Assembly: GCA_964019415.1 (NCBI GenBank)
Contig: OZ025875.1
Coordinates: 2,531,501 to 2,595,500 of the forward strand
DNA: 64,000 bases
Reading direction: 5' to 3'
Source: Ianthella basta
Lineage: Eukaryota; Porifera; Demospongiae; Verongiida; Ianthellidae
In this document: positions 46,501-58,080 of the stretch, piece after piece
How the letters are laid out: each line of letters starts with the position of its first letter
Numbering within the stretch: the stretch's first letter is position 1
Notes under the pieces: generated by a model
Told to the model about the DNA's origin: nothing
Databases searched by the model: none
Seen by the model: only the letters and a program-made list of their open reading frames with translations
Translations under genes and position numbers: made by a program

Positions 46501-49500
46501 ATATAACTGGCTCTGGTAGTGTTGAGATTGAGAGTGCAGATGTCTCCCTCACTGTGGGGCTGCTGGACACTGTCACACAATCCACTGAAGACCTACAACA
46601 GGAGGATGTGAGATGCTAAATCCTCTGATGACTAGTCAATGTCATTCTTCACTACTGTTGCTGTTGGTTGTATTTTACATGTTGTAGGTTCAGATGGATG
46701 TCCTCTTGATTGTGAGCAATGTTCAGCAAGTGCCTCCTGACCAGCTGGCCGCCAGTCAGGAAGAGACAGATTCATCAAACAGGTTTGTGCATGCTCTTGC
46801 AAGGGTAAATACCTTGACCAGCTGACAGTGAGGGTAACTGCTTGTTCATTGTCATTTTGGTGCACTTACAGAATTTTAAGGATTGTGGATGACGTACTGA
46901 ATGTTGTTGAGGTGGCTCCTGAAAAACCTTTTGAGTTTGCTGCTCCATACTTTGGTGTTCAAGTTGAGGAGCCTCTTGAAGATCTTGATGATGAGAAACT
47001 CTTTGCCCCTGATTTAGGAGCCTTGTTGAGCCAAGTAATGACCAGTACTGCAGCAAGCATGCAAATGGAAGAAATGCCGGAAGTGCCATCTGCTGCAATT
47101 TCTCTCTTATCGGCTCTTCTGAGAGGCGACAATGGCATAAGACGACTTATATCAATATCGGTTTTCGTACGTGATTCTCTGTTTCAAGAACGGGCAAGTA
47201 TGACAACAGACAACCGCACTAGAGAGATTGTTGGAAGCATTGTAGTTGATTTATCTTTGCGATCAGGTGGAAAAGTAATTCCAATTGCTAAACCTCCAAA
47301 CAGCAATGTAGTGCGGCCACGCTTCACTAAAACAATGGTAAGCTGTTACAAATGAGAACATGAGAATTACAATACTGCAGACTGTGTTCTAGCACTGCTT
47401 GTGGTCTCTTCTCACATTCAGCTTGCTAGAGAGGAAGGAAACAATACAAGCTGTCAATTTTGGAACTTCACTGCTGACGGTGAGCTACGTACTCGGATCC
47501 ATGCATAGGAATTGCTCTCTCAGCCTGTTTATGACAGTGTGCATTAACTGTATAGGTATAGTGCATTCCGATTCCTCAACTATATGTGCATCACTTCCTA
47601 TAATCCAGGTGGTTCTGGTGCATGGGACAGCAGCAACTGCAGAGTGCTCAATGTAACTGCAGAGGAAGTGGAGTGTGGCTGTGATCATCTCACTCACTTT
47701 GCCATTCTGCTAGTGAGTGACTGACAACTTGCATGAAATAATGCCAGCAGTACACTTCTTGCCATGAATAGTGTAATGGGCTGTTCTTGCATGCCATCCT
47801 CAGTGTGCACAGTCTATACGTAGCAACTTTCCCATTACCAGGCTGTTAGTCTTACCTGTTACCATGCAAGTATTCTGCTTGCCTCACAGTGTCCTTCCTT
47901 TCCATTTCTCATTGGTAGGACATCACCCCTGACTCACCAACAATGTCTATCCCAGCTAGTACTGCCCTTGAAGGAGTGTCTTACATTGGCACTGTACTCT
48001 CCATCATTGGCCTCATCATCATTATCATCACCTATCTTGGAGAGGAGTGAGTACTGCATTGCTAGATGTAACCAATTGCTTGTATATGTGAAAGCCATTC
48101 TTAACATGTGTACAGATGCCTATATACATGTCAGTATATATAATTATATATGTGGTTGCCCCTGTTGTAATGAAAGCAGGAAGTAATTGTTAGGAGCGGC
48201 ATACTGTGTAAGCTCTGATTTTCGCAGGACTTCAGTTTTGAAAAATTTTGCAAGGCCGTTGGCATTCATAAAAATGTATTCTCATGAATATTTCGTGCTT
48301 TACAGTTCCAGTATCAAAATACATTGCAAATACTGCCAATATAAAATTAATAATTTTTCTACAAAATTGTAAGGATGTAGGGATGGCATAAAATGGACAG
48401 AAACAAGTATAAGCTGTTACACAGTGGAGCATTAACTATGGTCCCTACATGCAAGAATGTTGCACCGCATAGTCCTACATCCTTGAATGTAGGAACATGG
48501 TGAATGCTCCACTGTGTAACAGCCTTTACTTGTTTCTGTCCTTTTTATGCCACCCCTACATTGTTACAATTTTTGTAGAGTTTTTTATTTCTAGTTTCTG
48601 TGCTTTTTATATTAGGCAGCCAAGCTGAAGCAACACACTTAGTCTCAACCATAGGGCATTGGTGCATGCATTATGCCTCATTTCTTTATATATAATCCTG
48701 GACCTCAAGGTGTGGGCTAGCACCTATAAATGTTCCACGCTAACCCAGCAAGAAACAGCATCCGGTAGCTAACCATGCAGTAATTAAAAATGGTGAAGTA
48801 ATTAAAAACAATTCTGTCCGAATGGTGATGATCATGAATAACACTTTTAATTACCACAAACGATTGAGTTTACCTTTCTAGAAGTTGTTTTTATACCAAG
48901 TCAATGAGTTCTACATTACTATTTCCTGCACCTGTTCACACCTCACGATGAAATGTAACAGATGAACCTTATTTGAATGCAGTGTACTGTGATCATTTGC
49001 TGAAAGCTGATTGACTGTCACATATTGTAACACACTATAAATAGTGCAGAAAATAGTAGCAATGAAAGTTTTCTGTAAAAACAATAAGGATCTATGGATG
49101 GCATAAAAATGACAGAAACAAGTATTACTAAATGCTGCTACACAGTGACACATTAGCAATGGTCTTACATGCAGGAATGTAGCTAGCACCATCCTTGAAT
49201 GTAGAAACCATTGTTAGTGCTTCACATGCAGTGCAGCAGGATTTACTTGTTTCTGTGATTTTATGCCATCCTACGTCCTTACTATTATTGTAGAAATTTT
49301 TATTGTTTCTAGTTTCTGTACTTTTTACAGTGTGTAGCTAGATAGCTACTAACCTACAACCATAGGACATTGGTGTAAGTGTTGGACCTTTTTTCTGTAA
49401 TCCTGGAGCTTAAGGTGTGGTGTAGCCCCTAGGTTCTGCAGTAGCCTACCGAAAAGACTGCAGAAACAGCATCTATAAAAGCTATATACATAACTGTGCA

Positions 49501-51447
49501 GTATAAGTAAAAATGGTGGGGAGATGCACAGTCAATTAACTGTGACTTTCCTTCAAACAGAATGCAAGCTATCTTTGGCCAAGGCTAGCTACATACTCAC
49601 GTCCAAACAGGCATACAACAATATTGCTAGGGTATCGAACTAACTAAACTTTCTAGCCTATTTCATGGACTACACTTCTATATCTGTCATCCATCCAACA
49701 CACTGTAATAGCCAAAATTCAGAGTATCTCCTGTTTCTTCTTCAAGACTGCTCACACAACAGCAGTTTTGAGCAAGCTGTATGTGTTCCCCACCATTCCA
49801 ATGGTCCTGTAGTTAAATCCATTTGCAATTGGTAAGATTTCAGTTATTGTATACATTCATTTGAATGGCTTGCAAAATAGTATTCTTTGTTTAAGCTATA
49901 GTTATTCCTATTATTTCTGGTATTTTCTGCATAGATGTGAGCCTAATAGATTAAAAATGTGCATGGATGTTATTTGTAATAGTGTGCAAGAAAGCTGTTT
50001 GATATCCTCTCTACCTTCATACTCCTTTACTCCACCCACAATCAGGAGCTTGAAAGAGGTTGTCCATGTAAAGCTGTTACTCAACCTCTGCTTTGCTCTG
50101 TTGGGGCTGTATGTCACCTTCATCATCAGCACTGTCTCAACTGGTGTACCTGTGCTCTGTGGAGTGGTCTCTTCTCTCATGCACTACTTCTTCCTGGCTG
50201 TGTTCTTCTGGATGGCAGCAGAAGCCATTCATCTACACAGGAAGTTGGTGACTGTGTTCAAACCAGACATCACCAGCTATGTCACCATTGCCATGGCAAT
50301 ATGCTGGGGTAGGTTGGTGCATGTGGAGAGGGAGAGTAACGCACATTATCTTTGTACCGTATTGCCTTCATGTGCAATCCTACCTCCTACAGTGGTTCCA
50401 GCTTTCATTGTGGTGTTCTCCTTGGCTCCATACTACCACAACTACATTCATTCAAGATTGTAAGGAGCTTGACAGAATACTGCACTGTAATGCCTATGTT
50501 CAGTGTTCTTAAAGTTGGTGTTTTCTCTCTCTACAAATTGCAGCTGCCGTGTGTATGGATATTCCTTCTATATTGGTCTGCTCGTACCATTTGCTGTCAT
50601 CTACATCATGAATTGGGTCATATTCATCCTCATTTTTGCCAGTCTGCTGTGTAGGCCCAATGTTAGGAAGGAGACCAGCAACAGTGAAAACCTTCACAAA
50701 TTGAAGGAGAACTTTATGATTGCCCTGGGACTGTCCCTTCTCTTTGGAATGGGCTGGGCTATTGGTCTGTTAGCCACCAGTGATCTTCCTGATGCAGTGC
50801 GCTACCCTGCTGAGTGGGTCTTCACCCTGACTACTGCCTTCCTGGGTGTATACCTGTTCATACTCTATGTTGTGAGGTCTCCAGAAGCACGTAAACTTTG
50901 GAAGAGGTGGCTTCTCTGCCAGCGCAAGAAGGCTACTCATGGTGTGTCTAGATCTAGTGTCAACAGTCCCAGGTCTCGCTTTGAAACAATGACTTCTGCC
51001 ATTACGTCCTTGTGGGGAACTTTGAAACGTGGCACACCGAGGAAGGCTGGCAAAAACACTGACACTCTGACACACAACACAACTGCTGAAAAAGCTAATC
51101 TATACTCTTTCTCTAGTCCTACTGGAAGACTGACAGACATTGCCTCCCCTTGTGTTGGGCAATCTTCTGTGATGGAGAATATCTCTGCTGGGGCCGCATC
51201 CCCCTATTTGCCACCAGTGGAGGTTGAGCTAACGTTGGTCCGTAGATTGAACCCAGGTGCACCATCCAACAACGAGGAACCAGTGAAAGTGGACCTTGAT
51301 ACTGAATTCATCACTGAAACCGTGAGTTTCTATGACAACTCTTCCTTGTTGGGCTTTAATGCTCTCTCTGCTCAGCAAGACCCAGTTCCAACTGGCACAG
51401 AGGGAGATTGCTACACAGTCCAGAACAAGGAGACTGAAGGACTCTGA
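33472..51447 (+). CDS. Adhesion GPCR, complete (gene 3, 24 exons, 1817 aa)
   Basis: Spliced model: 33472-33502, 33575-33604, 39927-40232, 40338-40424, 42274-42510, 42700-42981, 43115-43429, 43540-43821, 44053-44355, 44454-44825, 44945-45082, 45150-45428, 45503-45585, 45671-45905, 46076-46320, 46464-46607, 46688-46782, 46872-47337, 47422-47479, 47609-47712, 47919-48046, 50046-50308, 50393-50459, 50544-51447. The phases close to one frame of 5454 nt. Order: signal peptide (1-21), three FN3 (to 325), four Ig (326-749), EGF (750-795), Ig (796-888), linker with RRKR (889-994), HormR (995-1075), GAIN, GPS (1311-1364), seven helices and tail. It is the most complete architecture in the window and the reference for reading the other copies. 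It is predicted to be a self-cleaved plasma-membrane receptor; the ligand is unknown. Confidence 0.87.
33874..34168. mobile_element. 295-bp TIR element with 5-bp target duplication
   Basis: CAGGGCCGTACGCA at 33874-33887 and TGCGTACGGCCCTG at 34155-34168 are exact inverted copies. Both flanks read AGATC (33869-33873 and 34169-34173). Ends starting CAGGG with a 5-bp duplication recall some hAT-type elements, but the superfamily is a guess. It is non-autonomous. Confidence 0.75.
34169..35329. other. Gene 3 first intron, mixed repeats
   Basis: No exon is recognised. A TGTC simple repeat lies near 34389-34405. Bases about 35010-35185 are a forward copy of the segment found inverted at 11419-11560 and forward at 62245-62360 ('cgtcattggcaacc', 'gaactctccggcacttgtga'). 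Confidence 0.45.
35330..36360 (+). repeat. Second, exon-less 5' module within gene 3's first intron
   Basis: The segment repeats the 5' module from 'ttttcagaaccttgttatga' to 'ggcagctactgagccatac', includes a CA run (35917-35983) and keeps TATAAAA at 36139-36145. It then jumps directly to 'tttgggacagcctcctgg', the sequence that in gene 1 lies after exon 2 (near 2750). The stretch with exons 1 and 2 is therefore cleanly absent. Confidence 0.75.
36361..38190. repeat. First-intron repeats of gene 3
   Basis: Bases 36950-37440 repeat the segment duplicated at 4060-4890 in gene 1. A TG run lies at 37481-37511. Two related segments at about 37470-37870 and 37880-38160 share 'gcgtttcttgctcc' and 'tcaggttatagcg' and a CG-richer composition unlike their surroundings, which suggests a tandemly duplicated mobile element. 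No protein is recognised. Confidence 0.5.
38191..39926. other. First-intron DNA shared with gene 1
   Basis: The sequence follows 6261-6800 and then 8210-9444 of gene 1, without the 773-bp TIR element and with one rather than two copies of the ~630-bp unit. It contains the possible antisense mobile-element fragment at 38940-39197. No exon is present. Confidence 0.6.
39927..42981 (+). CDS. Gene 3 exons 3-6: three fibronectin III domains
   Basis: Exons 39927-40232 (first FN3) and 40338-40424 plus 42274-42510 (split second FN3) match gene 1. Exon 42700-42981 is a third FN3 (FTLEWTPPSTPNG, YTFTGLAPFTGYSVQV) that gene 1 lacks and gene 4 keeps in damaged form at 52290-52560. All borders are phase 1. 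Confidence 0.82.
43115..44825 (+). CDS. Gene 3 exons 7-10: four Ig-like domains
   Basis: Exon 43115-43429 encodes an Ig-like domain of unusual type: it has IQWVFMG, VNLSC and DAGLYQITI, but the usual second cysteine is replaced by Ile. Exon 43540-43821 is a standard Ig (MFVCAAVADPRP, EGSYTCSASNRYG). Exons 44053-44355 and 44454-44825 match gene 1 exons 6 and 7. Gene 1 lacks the first two. Confidence 0.8.
44945..45905 (+). CDS. Gene 3 exons 11-14: EGF, Ig and RRKR linker
   Basis: Exon 44945-45082 is the EGF (six Cys). Exon 45150-45428 is an Ig ([22 protein letters not shown]). Exons 45503-45585 and 45671-45905 encode the linker with SRRKRQ conserved, followed by the helix [14 protein letters not shown]. 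Each matches its gene 1 counterpart in length. Confidence 0.8.
46076..47712 (+). CDS. Gene 3 exons 15-20: HormR, GAIN and GPS
   Basis: HormR 46076-46320; GAIN 46464-46607, 46688-46782 and 46872-47337; GPS 47422-47479 and 47609-47712 with CQFWNF and [13 protein letters not shown]. The exon lengths equal those of gene 1 exactly (245, 144, 95, 466, 58, 104). Confidence 0.88.
47919..51447 (+). CDS. Gene 3 exons 21-24: seven-helix domain and tail
   Basis: TM1 47919-48046; TM2-3 50046-50308 ([13 protein letters not shown]); TM4 50393-50459; TM5-7 and tail 50544-51447. The tail differs from gene 1 by many substitutions but keeps [14 protein letters not shown] and ends DCYTVQNKETEGL. The stop TGA is at 51445-51447. 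Confidence 0.88.
48373..48562. repeat. Palindromic (hairpin) element, copy 2
   Basis: The two arms, about 80 bp each, are inverted copies: left 'gttacacagtggagcatt' and right 'aatgctccactgtgtaac', left 'ggacagaaacaagta' and right 'tacttgtttctgtcc'. The central loop is about 30 bp. It lies in the TM1-TM2 intron of gene 3. Confidence 0.8.
49088..49278. repeat. Palindromic (hairpin) element, copy 3
   Basis: Same family: 'ggcataaaaatgacagaaac' at the left and 'cttgtttctgtgattttatg' at the right, with 'cttgaatgtagaaaccattg' in the middle. It sits at the same intron position as copy 1 in gene 2, so it predates that duplication. Confidence 0.75.
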
Positions 51448-52289
51448 CACTATTCCATTGTAACTGCACCTATACTGTATATCCTCAATGTGACATAGAA
51501 TGCACTATGCTAAACAGCACCATGCAACACGTACATCTAGGCTGTAGTGTCATGTAGTGAGATTTTCAGTATATACATACAGTGATTCCTGTATAGCCTT
51601 AAAGTGTGTGCTTGTAGTTTGTAGTCTTTGGCCAGTGGATGCCAAATGATTGGTGATTCGAATGTGTGAACTTTCAACTGAATACAACAGTGACTGGAAC
51701 ACAGTGGTGGCAGAACATGATTGGGCTTGGTGCGGGGGGGGGGGGTCTGCTGAGTCAAAGCCACCCTTGCTGCAGCGTAAGGGCTAGTTAGAAGGTGCTC
51801 AGTTTGGCTTCTGATCATTGATAACATTTTCTGTATAAGGCAATTGTAAATAATTAGTGTATTATTGTGACCAAGTACGTACATGTGTCAGTGCTCACGT
51901 TGTTCACTGCTATACTTGGAACACCTGCTATGGCAAATCTGCAGTATAATATAGTTCCAGCTATATTGCACCAACTCACACACACATTATTGGTCACATA
52001 TAATTATAATTACATATGTACAACACCCACACTAACTCACATACGTAAGAGCACATTCATACATACAAATGAGGGCTTCTCAGCTGGCTCAGGCATGAGA
52101 ATGTGTAGTATTAATGTAGTGAGCTACCAATCGGAAGTTGAACTGAAGCAGATATTACACATGGCAGATGCCTTGCAGTCAGTGATGGGACAAACATTGT
52201 GTAGTACTATAGCTAGTTGCTCGAGGGAAGAGAACATGTGTAGATATACAATGCACTTTTGCTGTGTGATGTCCTATCCAAGTCCCCAG
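51448..52289. other. Gene 3 3' UTR/flank and DNA before gene 4
   Basis: Bases 51448-51850 resemble the 3' flanks of the other copies. A 12-base G run lies at about 51736-51747. From about 51880 to 52289 nothing is recognised; no signal-peptide exons or 5' module are seen before gene 4. Confidence 0.5.
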
Positions 52290-53033
52290 TTCCCTCTGCT
52301 CCAACTGAATTGCTGGTGGTAGATGTTAGCTCCAGAGGGTTCACTCCTGAGTGGAACCCTCCCAGCACTCCAAATGGAATCATTGACTTTTACCAAGTGT
52401 CACCGTTTACAGCCAACAACCTAGACCTGCCTACATTGAACCCCATCAATGTTAGCAGTACATCATACACCTTCACTGGCCTGGCCCCTTTCACTGGGTA
52501 TTCAGTCCAAACTGAATGTCACGACATTGGGAGTGAGAGAGTAAATGTATCCAGTCATTGAGGGCCGAGTACCACACAAAATTTAGATGAATGAACTGCC
52601 AATGTGTCAAACATTGGATTTTTTATAATTATGCGTAATTCTGATTTGTTCCTGTGCCCCTTGAAGTAGCCCCCTTAGATGGAATTGTCAGCAAGCCAAC
52701 AAACATTTTGTAATCACTGTCTTCACTGTCGTTAATGTGCCTGTTCCACCTGTCACAAGGGAAGCTATCCAGTGGGTGTTCATGGGAAGTGGAGGTGCTG
52801 TCAACCTCTCCTGCACTAGTACCCTCAAGTACACCTTCTCTGATGACTGCCTCCACCTCACTGTGAACAACACAGTGGGCAGTGATGTTGGCCTGTATCA
52901 GATAACAATCACAACTGAAGGTGGAATTGGAAGGAGTGCAGTTGGAATATCAGTCAGTGGAGGTGAGTTGTGAGATGAGATGGTGTGTGTGTGTAATATG
53001 TATGTTTGTGTGTGCACTCTACCATAGCCCAAA

Positions 53034-53102
53034 TTGTGTGACATTGTGTGTGTGTGTGTGTGTGTGTGTGTGAGTATGTGTGTGTGTGTGTGTGTGTGTG
53101 TG
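53034..53102. repeat. GT microsatellite in gene 4
   Basis: A nearly pure GT run with one short interruption lies in the intron before the degenerate Ig exon at 53148. Confidence 0.9.
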
Positions 53103-56002
53103 ACATTAATTTTCTATGTAAATATTAACCCCTTTGCATTTCCAAAGAGGTTGACAATCAGGAAGCTCCCTCTCTTACCACATATCCCACTAGTCAGATG
53201 GTGGAACTCAATGACAAGGTAGTCCTGAGCTGCTCTGCTACTGGCACCCCCACCCCCTCCCCTAAACATTCAGTGGTACGAGGATGACATCTCAATGATA
53301 ATAATAGGGCCCTCAAGCCATTGGGAATGAGTTTGTCATTCCAAAAACAACCCCAAATGAATGAGGATTCTATCAAGCTGTGAAGCATTCATCAGCTTTG
53401 GCAAACCATCTACATCTGTTGAAGTATCAATATTAATGAGACCATTTAATACTCAACTGAGACTGAAACTGAGTGACAGTGTGCGTGAATGTATCATTTT
53501 GCAGAGATTGTTCAGTTTTGCATTCAAATTGACTTTGGGAGTAGGAGGATATTAATGACAAGCTACTTCCAATGCTGACATTAGAGAGCCTGTGAGTGAC
53601 TTATCATACTAGTACATACTGTATATTAACCATAAGGTAACCATTGGATGAATGTTCGTGACATTGATTTCCTATTAATAGATGCGGTTGCAAACAGTGA
53701 GCCAACTAGCTTTGAAGGGAAGCTATACAGCCACTCATGTACTCATCAGTGGAACCTGCTGGGGACAGCATCACTGACATTATAATCACTGTAGCAACAA
53801 ACAGCTCTGATCCTCCAATGATACTTGCTGATCAGCTGACACAGCCTCTTGAACAAACACTGGAAGAAGTTACAGACATCAACGAGCAAATCTCATTTAC
53901 TATAACAACCTCTCAGAGATATGATGTATATATACGTATATACTGTATGTATGTATGTGTGCATGAAGCTAACATAATTATGTTTGAGTCTGTGCACATG
54001 GCACTGCAATACATGCAGTGAATGTTGAGCATTCTGTATGCAGTTTCAGGCCAGTAGCAGATTCCTTACAATGGCTATGACTACATACCGTGAATGTGTT
54101 GTGGTAATCAGACAGCAGCATATCTCACTCACTCCTTCTTCTTATCAAGATGGCTGTCCTGAACTGCCTGACTCACCCTGTGGTAATGTTGGTCCAGTGA
54201 CTTGGCCTCAGACTGAGATAGGCCAGGTAGCCTCAGTCCAATGCCGGTGTGGGTTAGATGATGAACTGATTCGGCAGCTGAGAGGCACTCGGAGATGTGG
54301 TGGAACGTTTGAAACTGGTGCAGTGTTGGGGGAGCCACAGTGTGAGAGCTGCCAGTTTAGCGAGACGAGGAAAATGCTTTGTGCATTAGCTGAGGTTGGT
54401 TGATTCAGTGGAGTGACAGGTTGTGGATATGAACTTAATAGAAAGATATAAGTAGGCTATGGACATCTCATGTGCATGTTACTGCATTCTGATTAATCCA
54501 CTTTCTTGGCCTGTTCTTTTATATGCTACCACTCGTTAGATTGATAACCCAGCCCAGTTGGCCACTGTTCTGGTGAATATAACTGGTTCTTGTAGTGATG
54601 AGATTAAGAGTGAAGATGTCTCCCTCACTGTCGGGCTGCTGGACATTGTCACACAATCCACGGAAGATCGACCTGCAACAAAAAGGTGTGAGTGGCTAAA
54701 TGCTACTAAAATGATTATTACCATTTTGCTGTTCTGCTCTATTGTTGCTGTTGGTTGTATTCTGCATGTTGTAGGTTCAGATGGATGTCCTTTCCATTGT
54801 GAGCAACGTGCAACAAGTATCTCCCAACCAGTTGGCAGCTAGTCAGGGAGAGACAAGGTCATCAAATAGGTTTGTCTTGGCTGGTAAACAAAGCTAATAA
54901 CTGCTTGTACTGTACCATTTGAACGCCACTTAGCTAGATGACTAATGCACATTTATAATTAACCCAGCCAAGACATGGCATGGACACAGCTTGACCAGAT
55001 GAAAGAGAGAGTATTTTTACTGCATGTTTATTGTAATTTGATTCATTTTCAGAATTTTGGGTTTGTGGACAATTGCAATGTGCTGAATGTTGTTGAGGTG
55101 GCTCCCAATGAACCATTTGAGTTTGCTGCTCCTGACTTTGGTGTTTGAGTTGAGGAGCCTCCTGAAGATCTAGGGATAGATGAAGCCAATGTCCCTGATT
55201 TAGGAGCCTTGATGAGCCAAATAATGACCAGCACTGCAGCAAGCAAGCAGATGGACGAAATGCCAGAAATGCCATCTGCCACAATATCTCTCCCCTCGAC
55301 ACTTCTGAGTCAAGATAGAAATAGAAATAAACCACATATATCAACATCTGTGTTAACTTGTACGTGATTCTCTGTTTCAACCACAAGCTAGTATGGCATT
55401 GGACAACTGTACCAGAGAGATTGTTGAAGGCATTGTAGTTAATTTATCATTGTGGTCAGATGAAAAGTGAAGGAGGTTGTTCAACTTCCAAACAGCAATG
55501 TAGTGCGGCCACAATTCACTAAAACAATGGTAAGCTGTTACAAATGAGAACATGAGAATTACAATATTGCAGACTGTGTGTTCTAGCACTGCTTGTGGTC
55601 GCTTCTCACATTCAGCTTGCTAGAGAGGAAGGAAGCAACACAAGCTGTCAATTTTGGAATTTCACTGCTGATGGTGAACTACTCGCATCCATGAACTGGA
55701 GTTTTTCAGTCAGCCTATATATGGCAGTGTGTACATGATAATTATATGACTGTACACACATGTACATGACATATGGCATTGCACACACATGTATCTGACT
55801 GCTTGAAACATGTCTATTACACAAATTGAGAGCATATAATACACTCCTATCTGTCAACAATATGTGTAAGTGTACTCGTATCTATACCTTTAATACAGCT
55901 GGCTTTGGTGCATGGGATAGCAGTAGCTGCAGAGTGCTCAATGAAACTGAAGAGGAAGTGGAGTATGGCTGCGATCATCTCACTCACTTTGACATTCTGC
56001 TG

Positions 56003-57909
56003 GTGAGTGACTGACAACTTACAATAATACAAAATAAAACTATTAATAGGATCAATATAGAAGATGATGCTCATTGCTACTTTGTTCAATGAAGGTAGCG
56101 ATTCCAATCCATATTTCAAACTATTCGACTTGCACTCATTTATTCTATTACTGCACCGTACGTTTCTTTGTGAATCATATCAATACTGATATTCATTGTG
56201 CCATATACAAGCCATGCATATACAAATGACTGCAGTCACTACACGCATGCAAGCTAATGAATTAAGCTACTATACTGCTGTATGTATGTTTGTGTGTGCA
56301 TGGAGTATAGAATGATTATTCTGTGAGGTATATATTATGCACATTTGTATCCTGTTAGTACTGTTCTATAGTTATGGTGTTCGTGAGGCTTGCAAGCCAT
56401 CGACAGACATGAGAACAGAAGGAATTTTGTGTACAGTAAACTGAAAGTGAAGAGGCATGACAGCAGATGGAGCCCAACTATTTTGTACTGGTTGTAAGGT
56501 AGCTATATTGCGTCTCAAGTATATATATGCAGCCATAGTTGTACTGCATGTGCAGGTCCTTGCATGCAGGTCAGTATACGTCTAGAGAAGACTATCTATG
56601 GGTTTCAGATGTTCTTTACTGCCCTTATTCATTGTGCTTGAAATAACCCCTGAGTATAGCAATAGTTACCTTCCAACCTTTCCAAACTAAGTGGGCTGTG
56701 TCTGCTGTACGTGGCATGCCTCTTCACTATCAGCTTACTGTATACAAAATGCCCTCCATTCCGTTCTCGTGCCTGTAAATGGCTTGCATGCTTCACGTAC
56801 ACCATAGCTAGAACAGTACTAACAACATACAAATGTGCATATACCTCACAGTATATTCTCATTCAACCATATGCACACAAATGTACGTACATACAGCAGT
56901 ATAGTAGCTTAATTCATGAGCTTGCATGTGTGTACTGACTGCTGCATTCTAGTTTTGCATTCTAGTACTAGTTCTACTCATTTTGTAGCACGCAGAAGTC
57001 AGCAATGTACATGATTTGTGTGTGCATGCACACACAGAAGCACACATGTACACTCTCCTGAAGTCTACATGCATGCATGCACGGGATGCATATAGGCAGC
57101 TGAATGTCTACTGTTTGATTGATGCCTGGGAGTATGTGCAAAGCAAATTGTTTATTTATCTTGCAGCCTGTAATCCAAGATAGGAGCAATGGGCAGTCCT
57201 TCATCTTGCTCCAGGGTGCAGTGGTTTCCAAAACATTATGTTCCTAGCCTGAAACCTACAGTACATTTGTACAGTTTGTATATGGTACCATGAATAGCAA
57301 TATTGATATTATGAATATATGATTATACATTCATTACTTGGATTAACGGTGTTACGCAAGTCTGTTAACTTACAACTCTGTTAAACCATGTTAAGTAAGC
57401 TGTTATTGCAAGTTAACAAGATCTTTTACAACTCTGCTAACTAAGGCAGTTGGTGCGGTGAATGGAACGAATAGGAATCGGTTTGAGACTGCCACAGCCT
57501 AAATGTAGGACCAGTACCATAGCTTCATACTCATTACCACAATCAGAAGTGAGCTAGATGGCCAAACAACTACATTATACCTACTCCTCAGGAATTGGAC
57601 AAATAATATCTGAATGAAGCTAGTGTGTTGCAGCTCCAGCTACTAAAAAGAATGCAGTTTTCTCCTTTAATCAGCGACACAAACTACAAGGTAAACGTTA
57701 CAAACTAGTTCCAACCAGTTTTGGAAGCCTTAATCTATCTTTTACACTTGGGATCCTTAAAAAAATCGCAAAGATTGCTTCTCGTTTGTGGAAATCGCTT
57801 CGCGTGAACACGGTAGAGGGTGCCATTTTGTTTATATACGGGCCATGTTGTTCAAAGGTAGGCGAGGAATTTGGAATGGGAATCGGTTTGGAATGGCTAA
57901 ATGTAGGCA
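56003..57909. other. Expanded intron of gene 4, no recognised gene
   Basis: Between the GPS exon and the TM1 fragment there are about 2.1 kb, against about 206 bp in gene 3. No coding similarity is seen. Most of TM1's exon is missing, so this is inserted DNA joined to the last 52 bases of that exon. Confidence 0.5.
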
Positions 57910-58080
57910 AATAGTTTGTGAACAATGACACTGAAGATTAATCTACAACTGAATGCAGGAAGTTTCAACCTGAAGGCCTTTGGCAGCTTCTACATGTATG
58001 CAGCTGATGAAGGCCTTTGAGCTGAAACGCCCTGCATTCAGTTGTTGATTAACTTGCTACATCGTTGCTCACAAACTATT
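57910..58080. repeat. Long imperfect palindrome (~170 bp)
   Basis: AATAGTTTGTGAACAATG at 57910 faces CGTTGCTCACAAACTATT ending at 58080; inside, 'caactgaatgcagg' faces 'cctgcattcagttg', and 'gaaggccttt' occurs on both sides of 'tacatgtatgca'. The whole can fold into one hairpin. No target duplication was identified. Confidence 0.75.

Noticed and set aside
57970..58050. A second hammerhead ribozyme in the palindrome
   Set aside because: CTGATGA and GAAAC are present but the sequence between them does not form a good stem II and no clear cleavage triplet pairs with flanks.
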